A program made the position numbers and the translations under genes. Positions 1-7,259 of a stretch of 16,966 nt of DNA are shown one piece after another. Positions within the stretch are counted from its first letter, which is position 1; each line of letters begins with the position of its first letter. The stretch covers positions 5,001 to 21,966 of the forward strand of contig JAHBMJ010002263.1 of NCBI GenBank assembly GCA_018398765.1. Direction: 5' to 3'. The notes under the pieces were generated by a model, which saw nothing but the letters and a program-made list of their open reading frames with translations, did no database searches and was not told the origin of the DNA. The DNA comes from Chromera velia (taxonomy: Eukaryota > Sar > Chromeraceae).

Positions 1-848
1 TTCAAAGCAAATATCTGCTCGACAGTGCATCATACACTAACCTACACAGAGAAATGGAAATGAACACTCACCAGAAAAAAGGTGAAAGCAACCCTAGCTC
101 CTTAGTAGAGGCAAAAAGACGTCCCAGATCCTGCATGCAGTCATAGAGCAAGAAAAGAATGAAGTTCCAGGCAAAAGTCTAAGGTGCATCATGTTCCGAC
201 GTGTTAGAACGGCTTGCAAGTTTTGAGGAAGACAAACGGATGAACCCACCGAAGAGCACATGAAGGCCGATCTGGCTCCCTCAAACAACCTAGTGAGAGT
301 TCTAAATCCTGCCTGCAGATACATACCAAGAAGATAAGGAAGTATGGGAGTCTGGGCAAAGGTGGGCCAATGCCTGATATGATGCAATGAGGGTCATGGA
401 TAGCTCACGTCTGAGAGGAGACGGAACCTCAAACTCACCAGAAGGAAGACGAAGAGAGCCCCAGTTCCCCCAGCGAGGAGAGCAAGAGCTCGAAAGCTTG
501 CATCGGGGCACGTAGTACAATAAGACATCAAGTAAAGATTGGGAGCAAGACGACCCTCTCCAATTTTACCCACAAAACCTACTTGACAGAATAAGACGGG
601 GAAATAAACCCATGCCCAATAGAAAAGAAACAGCTGAGGTTCCAGCCAAAGTCTGCTCCCAAGGCGAAGCGTGGAACAGCTTTGATTTTGATAAAAGCAA
701 TCTGATCTGAAAACATGAGGAAACATGAGCGGTGAACAGTAAACAGTTCATGAGCAGTATGAAGAGAAATATGCAGTATGTCTAGCTTACCTTTATCAAA
801 TCAGAGCTCATGCTGTATAGCCCTTCAATTCTACCGCGCGCGTGCGTC
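1..848 (-). other. Unassigned region; weak minus-strand exon candidates
   Basis: No gene is recognised here. On the minus strand, open stretches lie at 726-394 and 387-94. The first contains a hydrophobic run (LALLAGGTGALFVFLL) that ends exactly at a good splice donor, TTCTG|GTGAGT, with the last exon base at 439. A second identical donor context (TTCTG|GTGAGT) has its last exon base at 72. A possible acceptor, ATATCAG|GC, would start an exon at 373. These could be exons of a membrane-protein gene running off the left edge, but the conceptual protein matches no family I know, and no full set of phases can be closed within the window. Chance remains a real alternative. Confidence 0.2.
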
Positions 849-872
849 AAAATCGGATTCCGATCCGATTTT
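849..872. repeat. Perfect 10-bp inverted repeat (hairpin)
   Basis: The arms AAAATCGGAT (849-858) and ATCCGATTTT (863-872) are exact reverse complements around a 4-base loop, TCCG. The stem is AT/GC mixed and not a microsatellite. It sits about 20 bases upstream of a second inverted-repeat structure (894-994). No T-run follows immediately, so it does not look like a simple terminator, and no function is assigned. Confidence 0.75.
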
Positions 873-893
873 AAATTCCCTTGAAATTAAGCT

Positions 894-994
894 TTGCGAG
901 GCTTAGGCAGTGCGTGCGGCCACCGCGGACTATATATTTTTTGGGGGGGGCGCGTTCGGACGCGACCACATGGTCACGCACTGCTCAGGCGCAA
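894..994. repeat. 101-bp inverted-repeat element with nested hairpins
   Basis: Outer arms pair TTGCG (894-898) with CGCAA (990-994). After a small bulge, GCAGTGCGTG (907-916) pairs with CACGCACTGC (975-984). Inside are a second hairpin, CGCGT-TCGG-ACGCG (951-964), a small palindrome, GACCA-CA-TGGTC (964-975), a TATATATT stretch near 931-938 and a run of eight G (943-950). The arrangement would fold as a long stem with internal hairpins. It could be a tiny inverted-repeat transposon remnant or a structured non-coding RNA. It lacks the features of a tRNA or 5S gene. Confidence 0.6.
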
Positions 995-1108
995 TAGAGT
1001 TTTTTCTAGCACTCACTAACTATGATTTATAAACGCAAAAATACACTCACAGAATGCTTAAAACTCTTTGTTTTTCTTTTTTAACAACTGTTTACTGCCC
1101 TAAAATGC

Positions 1109-2203
1109 TTGTGGGATAGGGTTGTTTTGGAGACCGTTTTGGTGTTGGAGACCGTTTTAGAAAATTTTTCCTTGAATGGAAGGGATTTTGGCAGGGAAAG
1201 TGTGAGAGAGAAAGAGGAGTCGGACCTTGATCGTCTTTCCTTCAGATTGGCTAGGGTGCGGATGTTTGTTACATTCCTCCATATGCACACAGTTCAAGCC
1301 TGTCCTGTTTGCGCATCGGAGATTCACAGATACGATTGCCCGTTAACGATGGTTTTTGTCATTCAGATGACACAGCCACCTTCATACACTCTCCATGTTA
1401 TGCCTGCGTCCCCTGAGGATGTGATGAATCCTTCTTGCAAGCTTCGGACTGTCTTTAAGAGAGGGTTTGGTCAGAAATATTTGAAGAAGCTTGTATATTC
1501 CCATTCGCTGGCTGCTTTTACATGGTTGGGTCTGTCTGATACGAAATCTTCTTCTTTTCTGAGAGAGGTCAAGGATGCTTATACTGGGGTGGGAGAGGAT
1601 GCATCATGGTGGGACAAGGGAGTAATATATTTGATTTGATCACGATGGAAGAGAGGCTTTTAAATTAGAAGTACCGTTGGTAGGGCGCTCAATCGTTTCT
1701 TTCAGCACCTCACGAGTGCATTAAAACCGCGTCGCATGGGGAGGAAATGTAATAAGATGGGTCGTGGGTATGTACATCGCTTCTATTCTGTTTTGTTTGC
1801 TGATGCTTCCAGACACGGCCTCTTTGTTATCCTTCCTATTGCGAAGATTGGGGGTGGTCAGATGAATTTGCGCATGATGGAGTACTTATGTATTTGTGCA
1901 TATAAACCTACATAGAATACCGTTGGTGTGTTGAGGAGGTTCAAAAATGACCCGGTGCGTAATTTGAGGGACCCTAATAAAAGGGATGTTCACTCAATTG
2001 CGTGCAGGTGTAGTGACAGGGTTTCAAGTCTGAGGAGGAGACTTGAATCTTCTGTTCACATGTTGAAGTTGGCGGGAGGAGTTGATAAAGGAAGCATTTT
2101 CCAATCTCGCTCTCTAAGACTTTTTGTCTACAGGGTCACTGGCGAAGAGGGTGTGGGGGTGAAGAGAGGGGAAGGGGACGTGATTTCTCTTTTTTGTGCA
2201 TGA
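1109..2203 (+). pseudogene. PLE N-terminal part with GIY-YIG endonuclease-like segment
   Basis: One reading frame runs from about 1109 to 2203 with stops at 1637 (TGA), 1661 (TAA) and 1913 (TAG); only the stops break it, not frameshifts. GVIYLI (1619-1636) fits the GIY half. IRSTVGRALNRFFQHL (from 1664) fits the YIG half (family form YIGST...R...H), with Arg in place of the usual Gly. MMEY near 1877-1888 supplies the expected conserved Glu, and KPT-stop-NT (to 1921) resembles the C-terminal Asn motif. Upstream, ACPVC (near 1300) could be a zinc-binding pair. Downstream is a basic region with CRCSD. In GIY-YIG nucleases the Tyr, Arg, Glu and Asn act in a single-metal nicking reaction that would prime reverse transcription. 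The stops indicate no function now. The family call is by eye. Confidence 0.7.
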
Positions 2204-2276
2204 CTGCTGACTGCATTGTTCAAGAAGGTCCTTTTTCAATTCGTCTCTTTGTTCATTTGATGCGACGAAGAATGAT

Positions 2277-3127
2277 TTGAGTGCATGTATGTGTATGGTG
2301 CCCAGGGGCGGGATTCTTGAGGGAGGGGGGGCAACTTTTAACTTGAATGTGAGACGAATGTGCGAGTTGAATGGCTGGTCAGCAGTGACTTTGCTCAGAG
2401 AGGAGCTGATTACGATTCGGATGCCCCTCGCTGACTTGTGTTTTTTCCGATCTTTTTATTTTACGATGTTTGAGGAGATTAGGAAGACTGTGTCTCCATT
2501 ATCAAACGTGAGGCTTTGCCTTCTCCCTACAAAGCTGACTGATCTTCAACAAACTGTGGATAATACATATGGGATTTGTGGGGAAGGAGGAGGGGGTGAG
2601 GGTTCTTCTTGTGGATCGTCGTGTCGTTGTATGGAGATTGCAGAATTATTTGATCTTCCTTTGCTTGATGGTCATGTGTGTTGTCTACTGTCTGCATCTT
2701 CCTCTTTTAGATCTTTCTTCTCTCTTCCTCCTCACTTTTCTTCCACGGCCAAATTATGGCCTAACACTGGTGTATGGAATGTTGTTTCGAAGGGTATTGA
2801 GTCTTTCTTCCGTTCTGTTCTCACTTCTGATGGTGGCACTCGGGAGGGGGTTGGTCTAGGGAGGACAATGAAGAGGGGGAGGGGGAGGGAGAATACAAGA
2901 GGCAGGTCGATGAAAGGACTCTTGTCTCCTGCAATGATTGCCGACCTTCGGGAGCGGTGGGTTTCAACGCTTTCATATGCTGAGGCAAATGAGAAAGAGG
3001 TCGGCCGTTCCTAAAAAGTCTGTGGCAATAAGAAAGTTATTGACTGCTCTAGCGGTTGTGCCAGTTGACAAGGCCAGAGGAGATCTGGCTTTTTTGTGTA
3101 AAGGGAAAAACTAAATTTAATATATAT
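2277..3127 (+). pseudogene. PLE linker and RT finger segment, cut off by insertion
   Basis: An open frame at 2277-3014 encodes a 245-residue stretch without a family motif I recognise, with a Gly-rich patch (near 2575-2610) and a basic Arg/Gly patch (near 2850-2910). Around 2940-3010 the coding signal moves to the next frame, where VPKKSVAIRKLLTAL leads into VVPVDKARGDLAFLCK (about 3055-3105). This resembles the VxPxDKAxxNxVFVCK finger motif of Penelope-like RTs that precedes the palm. After it come TAA at 3112 and 3118, and then the inserted block begins at 3128. The start at 2277 is only the first available start codon after a frameshift near 2205-2277, not a real gene start. Confidence 0.7.
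3121..3125. repeat. Possible 5-bp target duplication TATAT (left copy)
   Basis: TATAT at 3121-3125 and TATAT at 4756-4760 flank the composite insertion, separated from the inverted repeats by AT on the left and T on the right. Collapsing them keeps the RT remnant in one frame (frame 1) on both sides. No such match flanks either 335-bp copy alone. The region is very AT-rich, so chance similarity is likely enough to keep confidence low. Confidence 0.35.
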
Positions 3128-3462
3128 GCCCTGGCCCTTGAATTATGACCAAATAGGCGTATACCACCCTGACGTACCTATAGACAAACACCTGCCAACA
3201 TCCACTGACTTGCACATAGATAAACACCATGTCACCCTTTGCTCTTATATTTTGCGCCATTGTCATACGTCTGTCATCGATGTGCACGCGCGCGATGAGA
3301 GCGCTTACACCGCTTTCAGATAGGGCCCCACCTGGAGCTGGCTATTTTTTTTTTACAAAAAAAAAAAGAATTGAAAAATGAAAAAAAAAACCATACAGAT
3401 TCATCCATACAGATCAGTCGATGCAAAGGGTGGTTGAATGGTCACAATTCAAGGGCCAGGGC
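3128..3462 (+). mobile_element. 335-bp terminal-inverted-repeat element (MITE-like), copy 1
   Basis: The left end (3128-3150, beginning GCCCTGGCCC) and the right end (3440-3462, ending GGGCCAGGGC) are reverse complements over 23 bp with one mismatch at 3145. The interior is non-coding, with T and A runs near 3340-3400. A 65-codon frame starting at 3126 is not a gene: most substitutions between the copies change its residues. Length, inverted ends and lack of a transposase fit a non-autonomous DNA element. No clean target duplication flanks this copy alone. It matches copy 2 at all but five of 335 positions. Both copies are preceded by AT and followed by TT. Confidence 0.85.
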
Positions 3463-3984
3463 TTCGTAGAGTCAAACTATAAAAACGCGTTTTTCTCAAA
3501 ATGACTTCTTTTTCTTTCTGACTGACAGAACATGCGAACGGAAGGAAAAGGCCACCCAACTGACCTACCAAGTAACCGACCCACTTGTGTTCTCTCCCTG
3601 CCTGCCTTCTTCCCTTCTCTCTCTCTTTCGCTCTTCTACCACAAGCTTTCTACCATCAAATACACTGTCTGACTGAATATGCCCCTACCTTTCACTTTCT
3701 ACCAACCGATTACCAAGCCCCTCCGTACAGTGTACACTCGTCTGTTTTGTTTATCTTTCATCACTCTTTTCTACCATGTCCTGCCCACCGCACCTCTCTG
3801 CTCTTTCATTCACTGACAGTCATTCGTCTATTCAGTCACACTTCTCCTGCCACACATACTCTCTGCTCCCGTGAAATGCCTGTCTCACTCTTTCTTACCT
3901 ACTTACCTCGATCCTTTCTCCTTCCTTTTCTCTCACTGAAACGTATGCGCCGTCTCTCTGCACTCTTTCTCCCTCTCCCACCTT

Positions 3985-4004
3985 CTTTCTCTCTCTCTCT
4001 CTCT

Positions 4005-4055
<51 letters not shown>

Positions 4056-4056
4056 C
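3985..4056. repeat. (CT)n microsatellite
   Basis: An almost pure CT dinucleotide tract with a few single-base interruptions. It creates spurious Ser-Leu and Arg-Glu reading frames on the two strands. Confidence 0.95.
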
Positions 4057-4144
4057 TTCCCTGCTAGCTCTGTACACCCAACCTCTGAACTAGCTTGCGT
4101 GCACCCTCACACTCAGTGACCTACCTACCCACCCACCCAACCAC

Positions 4145-4180
4145 TCATCCATCTATTCATCCATCTATCCATCCATCCAT

Positions 4181-4211
<31 letters not shown>

Positions 4212-4212
4212 N

Positions 4213-4244
<32 letters not shown>
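4145..4244. repeat. Compound ATCC tetranucleotide and (CA)n microsatellite
   Basis: CATC/ATCC repeats pass directly into a CA dinucleotide tract from 4182 to 4244. Position 4212 is N, followed by TA, marking an unresolved or collapsed repeat in the assembly. The true length of this tract is therefore uncertain. Confidence 0.95.
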
Positions 4245-4248
<4 letters not shown>

Positions 4249-4419
4249 GGGAAGGGGGAGGGGGGGGGCAAAAAAGGGTCCAAATCGAAGAAGACCAACT
4301 TTCCGAGAAACGCCGTCCAGAAAGAGAGTCAGTCGCTCCAAGTAACCTGCAGAGACGGCAGAGACGGCAAAGACGTTTATTCAAGAGAAAAAAGAAATCA
4401 AAGTCACACAGCTCACGAT

Positions 4420-4754
4420 GCCCTGGCCCTTGAATTGTGACCAAATAGGCGTATACCACCCTGACGTACCTATAGACAAACACCTGCCAACATCCACTGA
4501 CTTGCACACAGATAAACACCATGTCACCCTTTGCTCTTATATTTTGCGCCATTGTCATACGTCTGTCATCGACGTGCACGCACACGATGAGAGCGCTTAC
4601 ACCGCTTTCAGATAGGGCCCCACCTGGAGCTGGCTATTTTTTTTTTACAAAAAAAAAAAGAATTGAAAAATGAAAAAAAAAACCATACAGATTCATCCAT
4701 ACAGATCAGTCGATGCAAAGGGTGGTTGAATGGTCACAATTCAAGGGCCAGGGC
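4420..4754 (+). mobile_element. 335-bp terminal-inverted-repeat element (MITE-like), copy 2
   Basis: Same orientation and length as copy 1. The ends at 4420-4442 and 4732-4754 are perfect 23-bp inverted repeats; copy 1 has one mismatch, so copy 2 preserves the ancestral left end better. Differences from copy 1 are 4437 G, 4509 C, 4573 C, 4582 A and 4584 A, all transitions. The right end abuts the resumed RT coding remnant (YIGTVARAF from 4756). No transposase is encoded. Confidence 0.85.
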
Positions 4755-6262
4755 TTATATTGGGACAGTGGCGAGAGCTTTTCTTTTTGATTTTTTTTAT
4801 GAAAGAATTGGGGAAGGTGAGTTTTCTGCTTCTCTGGACCTTCTGGAGAATGGTTTTCCGAATGCAAAGGATGCATGGGTATCTTTTTTGAATCAGTTCA
4901 AGAAATTTGATAGGAAGAAACACCACTTTGGGATTGGGATCCTTTGGGTGAAATGTAGGTCTTGGGGAGTTGAGGAAGAGCTTCCTGAGTCTTGGTCCTC
5001 TTTGAAGTAAAGGCCATTGGTATCTTACAAGAAACACGCCAGACGTGAGATTTTTTTTTTCCTTTGCAAGGCTTTGAATGGCTGTCTTTCTTACTTTTCA
5101 CCGTATTGTGACTTTGACTCTGTCTTTGCTTTTCAAGATAAGGTTAGGATCTTTAATTCAGGGTTTGAGAGACTTGCAGATCGTGGCTCTTGTCTTTCTT
5201 CTAATTTGTATTAGCCTTGGAGTGGACTTGGTCTGCTGGTGGACGACATCAAAGCATTTTTTTCCTCTCTACCCAGAGCTGATTTCCTTTCTTGTTTGAA
5301 TGACTTTGTTCATTTCATTCGTTCTTCCTCTAAATATCGTTTTGTTGTATTGTTTACCCATAAGTCTTTTTGTATTAAAGAGGCGGGTCCAAGAGAGGGT
5401 GAGAAGTGGTATTCTCGGAGATGACTTTAAACTTGTTGTTTTTTTATCCTCCCACTGCAATTATGCGAATGCACTTTCTTGCCCTCTTGATATGTTGGCT
5501 CGTATAATTAATCTTGATTTTGTTTCAAATGTAATTCGAGTTGGAGGGAAGATGGTCAGACAGCATGAAGGTTTTCCTCAAGGGAGTCCTTGCTCTCCTG
5601 GTAGGGCCCGATTTTTTGCTGCGTGGAAAGAGTACTCTGTTGCATTGATGAGATCGAGGCCTGCATTGGGGGGGGAGAAATGGATGACAAAAAGATACAT
5701 AGACGATAGAACGATTGTTTTTAAGTCTGACTGTGGCATGAGTAATGTGTCAGATGACCCTATGATGGAAAAGTTACTTGAGGAAGACTTGTACAGTCCA
5801 AAGAGATCTACGGTGCTTGGTCTGCATCTTTTCTCTTTACCGGAATCTCCTTCGATTTTGCTTTTTGCTGCTGTTAATCCTAACCGTAATGTTCTTCTTA
5901 ATTTCTTTTGTGATTTGGTTGCTTTTTCTCTGTTACCTATTTTTGGAGGATGGTCGTCTTTTCCTAACCTACCTTCACTTCTTAGAGTGCGTTTAATGCA
6001 TGCTTTCTCCTGTGTTCCTTCTGTTTCGGCCAAGAGGGGCCTAATATCCTCTCATCTTATCCGGACCCTTCTTTCTTGTAATGCACCTACGGTTGTCCTG
6101 GTTGACGAACTTACTTTTCTCTTTTTAGAGTTGTATATTTTGAGATGGCCTGTTTTATTTTTGCTTGATTTGTTCATGTTTAGAGTCCGTCGGACTGGTG
6201 ATGATGGTTTTCGTTCTCTTTGGAAGGCGCGTTTATCTTTTCTTTGTTTTGTTCTAAAATAA
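4755..6262 (+). pseudogene. PLE reverse transcriptase palm and thumb, degraded
   Basis: Frame 1 runs from 4756 with stops at 5008 (TAA, inside the conserved K-x-RPLVSY motif) and 5212 (TAG, just before PWSG). It then reads LLVDDIKAFFSSLPR (RT motif A, Asp codons 5242-5247) to a TGA at 5422. The signal passes to frame 2 somewhere between about 5370 and 5424, giving VGGKMVRQHEG then QGSPCSP (motif B, 5579-5599), RYIDD (motif C, 5693-5707; the catalytic Asp pair is intact), VLGLHL (thumb-side motif) and a C-terminal region of about 140 residues ending at 6262. RT would copy element RNA into DNA at the nicked target. At least two stops and one frameshift make this copy inactive, although the catalytic residues remain. 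Confidence 0.85.
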
Positions 6263-7050
6263 TCTACATATGACTGATTTTGAATGTTACAGCCTTTTGT
6301 TGTCGTTTGCTTCCGCAAGTACACCTGAGAACCATCAGCGATAGACAAAAGATAGCGGTATGGATACGGAGGGGCGTCACACGTGGGACACTACGTGTGT
6401 TCTCTAATCATACCCAAAGTCTATTCATCGGCTTGCAAGGATCGACGTAATACTGCGATTAATTGGTATGCTGATTTCGAGCTATTGATGTTTAGCTCGG
6501 CATGTATATGAAGCTTCAGTCTCCGAAGGCTTTTGCATGCATGCGTTTTTTTGTATGTCGTTTAATTAGCATGTATTCGATAAATTTCAATTGAATCAGA
6601 CAGAAGCCTGTTGGATTGTACTGGATTATGGTAGATTGACCGTGTGCTCCTACCAACACATTTGTGCACAGACAACATAAGATCTCAGCTGTTGGAAGAG
6701 ACTATCGATTACCTAGAATCTCTATTATCATTATCAAGACGAATTCAAGATGATCAAGAGCTGGCTGTCAGCCTAGCTGTCAGCAGTAGTAGCTTTACTA
6801 CCTATTAACTATTGCGGCGGTGCAAAACTCATTATAATTTGATTACAAATTTTTACTTTCTACTTATAATTCTAACTTGGGTCCTGGGCGTGCCACTGCG
6901 CCGCTAATTAAAAGGCCTCTAGCATTATAAAATCAAAATACTGCATAAAAACATTTTTGTCAGCTCCTCTTAGGCTTAGTACGACTAAGTTCGTTCGTGA
7001 AACATGCTCATTAATATCATGTTGTACCCTTTTTTAAAAGTATTTAAAAG
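6263..7050. other. Non-coding AT-rich region right of the PLE remnant
   Basis: No open frame of note and no RNA gene seen. It includes an inverted repeat at 6378-6399 (CACACGT, an 8-base loop, ACGTGTG) and a short direct repeat, AGCTGTCAGC, twice near 6765-6784. The first part may be the untranslated 3' end of the retroelement; no boundary is visible. Confidence 0.5.
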
Positions 7051-7078
7051 GGACTTCGCGATGACTTCGCGCATTTTA
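7034..7078. repeat. Two short tandem duplications
   Basis: TTTAAAAG occurs twice in close succession (about 7034-7050), followed by GACTTCGCG twice (about 7052-7071). These local slips border the longer degenerate repeat that follows. No function is inferred. Confidence 0.6.
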
Positions 7079-7130
7079 ATTGAGGCGACTCAGGCGAGCA
7101 TTCAGAGTGCGTTGGCGTACCAGGGGTGCA

Positions 7131-7235
7131 CCGTCAATTTTCGGCCCTCCCCGGTCAAGACATACGCAAATTTTCGGTCTCTCCAGGTCAAATTGACTCA
7201 AATATACGCAAATTTTCGGCCTTGTCAAGTCAAGC
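7131..7235. repeat. Degenerate tandem repeat, about 42-bp period, three units
   Basis: The core AATTTTCGG recurs in three units: CGTCAATTTTCGG near 7132-7144, TACGCAAATTTTCGG at 7163-7177 and TACGCAAATTTTCGG at 7205-7219. Each unit is followed by a GGTCAA or AGTCAA tail. Units 2 and 3 are spaced 42 bp apart; unit 1 is more divergent. A plus-strand frame crosses the repeat (7004-7258) but reads as repeated peptide without family features. Confidence 0.7.
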
Positions 7236-7259
7236 AGACACTAGTGACAGGGAGGTGAT

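Larger units (their letters stand above)
3463..4419. other. 957-bp segment between the two inverted-repeat elements
   Basis: There is no recognisable gene. The segment holds a (CT)n tract (about 3985-4056), CATC/ATCC tetranucleotide repeats (about 4145-4181), a (CA)n tract interrupted by an ambiguous base N at 4212 (4182-4244), a G-run near 4255-4268 and short GACGGCA repeats near 4353-4374. The open frame on the plus strand (3585-4067) is pyrimidine-rich Ser/Leu/Pro sequence that simply reads through the CT tract, and its minus-strand counterpart is an Arg-Glu repeat. No transposase or RT motif is visible, so if this is cargo of a composite element it carries no obvious function. Confidence 0.7.
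1109..6262 (+). mobile_element. Decayed Penelope-like retroelement, GIY-YIG N-terminal to RT, split by a 1.6-kb insertion
   Basis: Coding remnants at 1109-3127 and 4755-6262 form one element about 3.5 kb long once the block at 3128-4754 is set aside. In order they show a Cys pair (ACPVC), a GIY-YIG-like segment, a basic linker, an RT finger motif (VVPVDK...LCK), a conserved RPLVSY motif, palm motif A (VDDIKAFF), motif B (QGSPCSP), motif C (RYIDD) and a post-palm VLGLHL motif. GIY-YIG ahead of the RT is known from permuted Penelope-like elements (Naiad and Chlamys groups of invertebrates, green algae and protists). The copy is dead: it has in-frame TGA, TAA and TAG and several frameshifts. True ends, terminal repeats and a target duplication were not identified. 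Confidence 0.82.

Noticed and set aside
3126-3323. 65-residue open frame within both 335-bp elements (also 4418-4615)
   Set aside because: It begins in the terminal inverted repeat, matches no family, and most substitutions between the copies alter residues, so there is no sign of selection on a protein.
3895-4077. Arg-Glu repeat protein on the minus strand and Ser-Leu repeat protein on the plus strand
   Set aside because: Both are reads through the CT microsatellite.
3128-4754. LTR retrotransposon or TRIM with 335-bp direct terminal repeats
   Set aside because: The repeats have 23-bp inverted ends and do not end in CA. No tRNA-complementary TGG primer site follows the left copy, and the purine tract near 4384-4398 is not adjacent to the right copy. 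Not fully excluded.
1637-5424. Alternative genetic code to explain stops inside the retroelement
   Set aside because: All three stop codons interrupt the frame, frameshifts are also present, and the two host genes read cleanly with the standard code.
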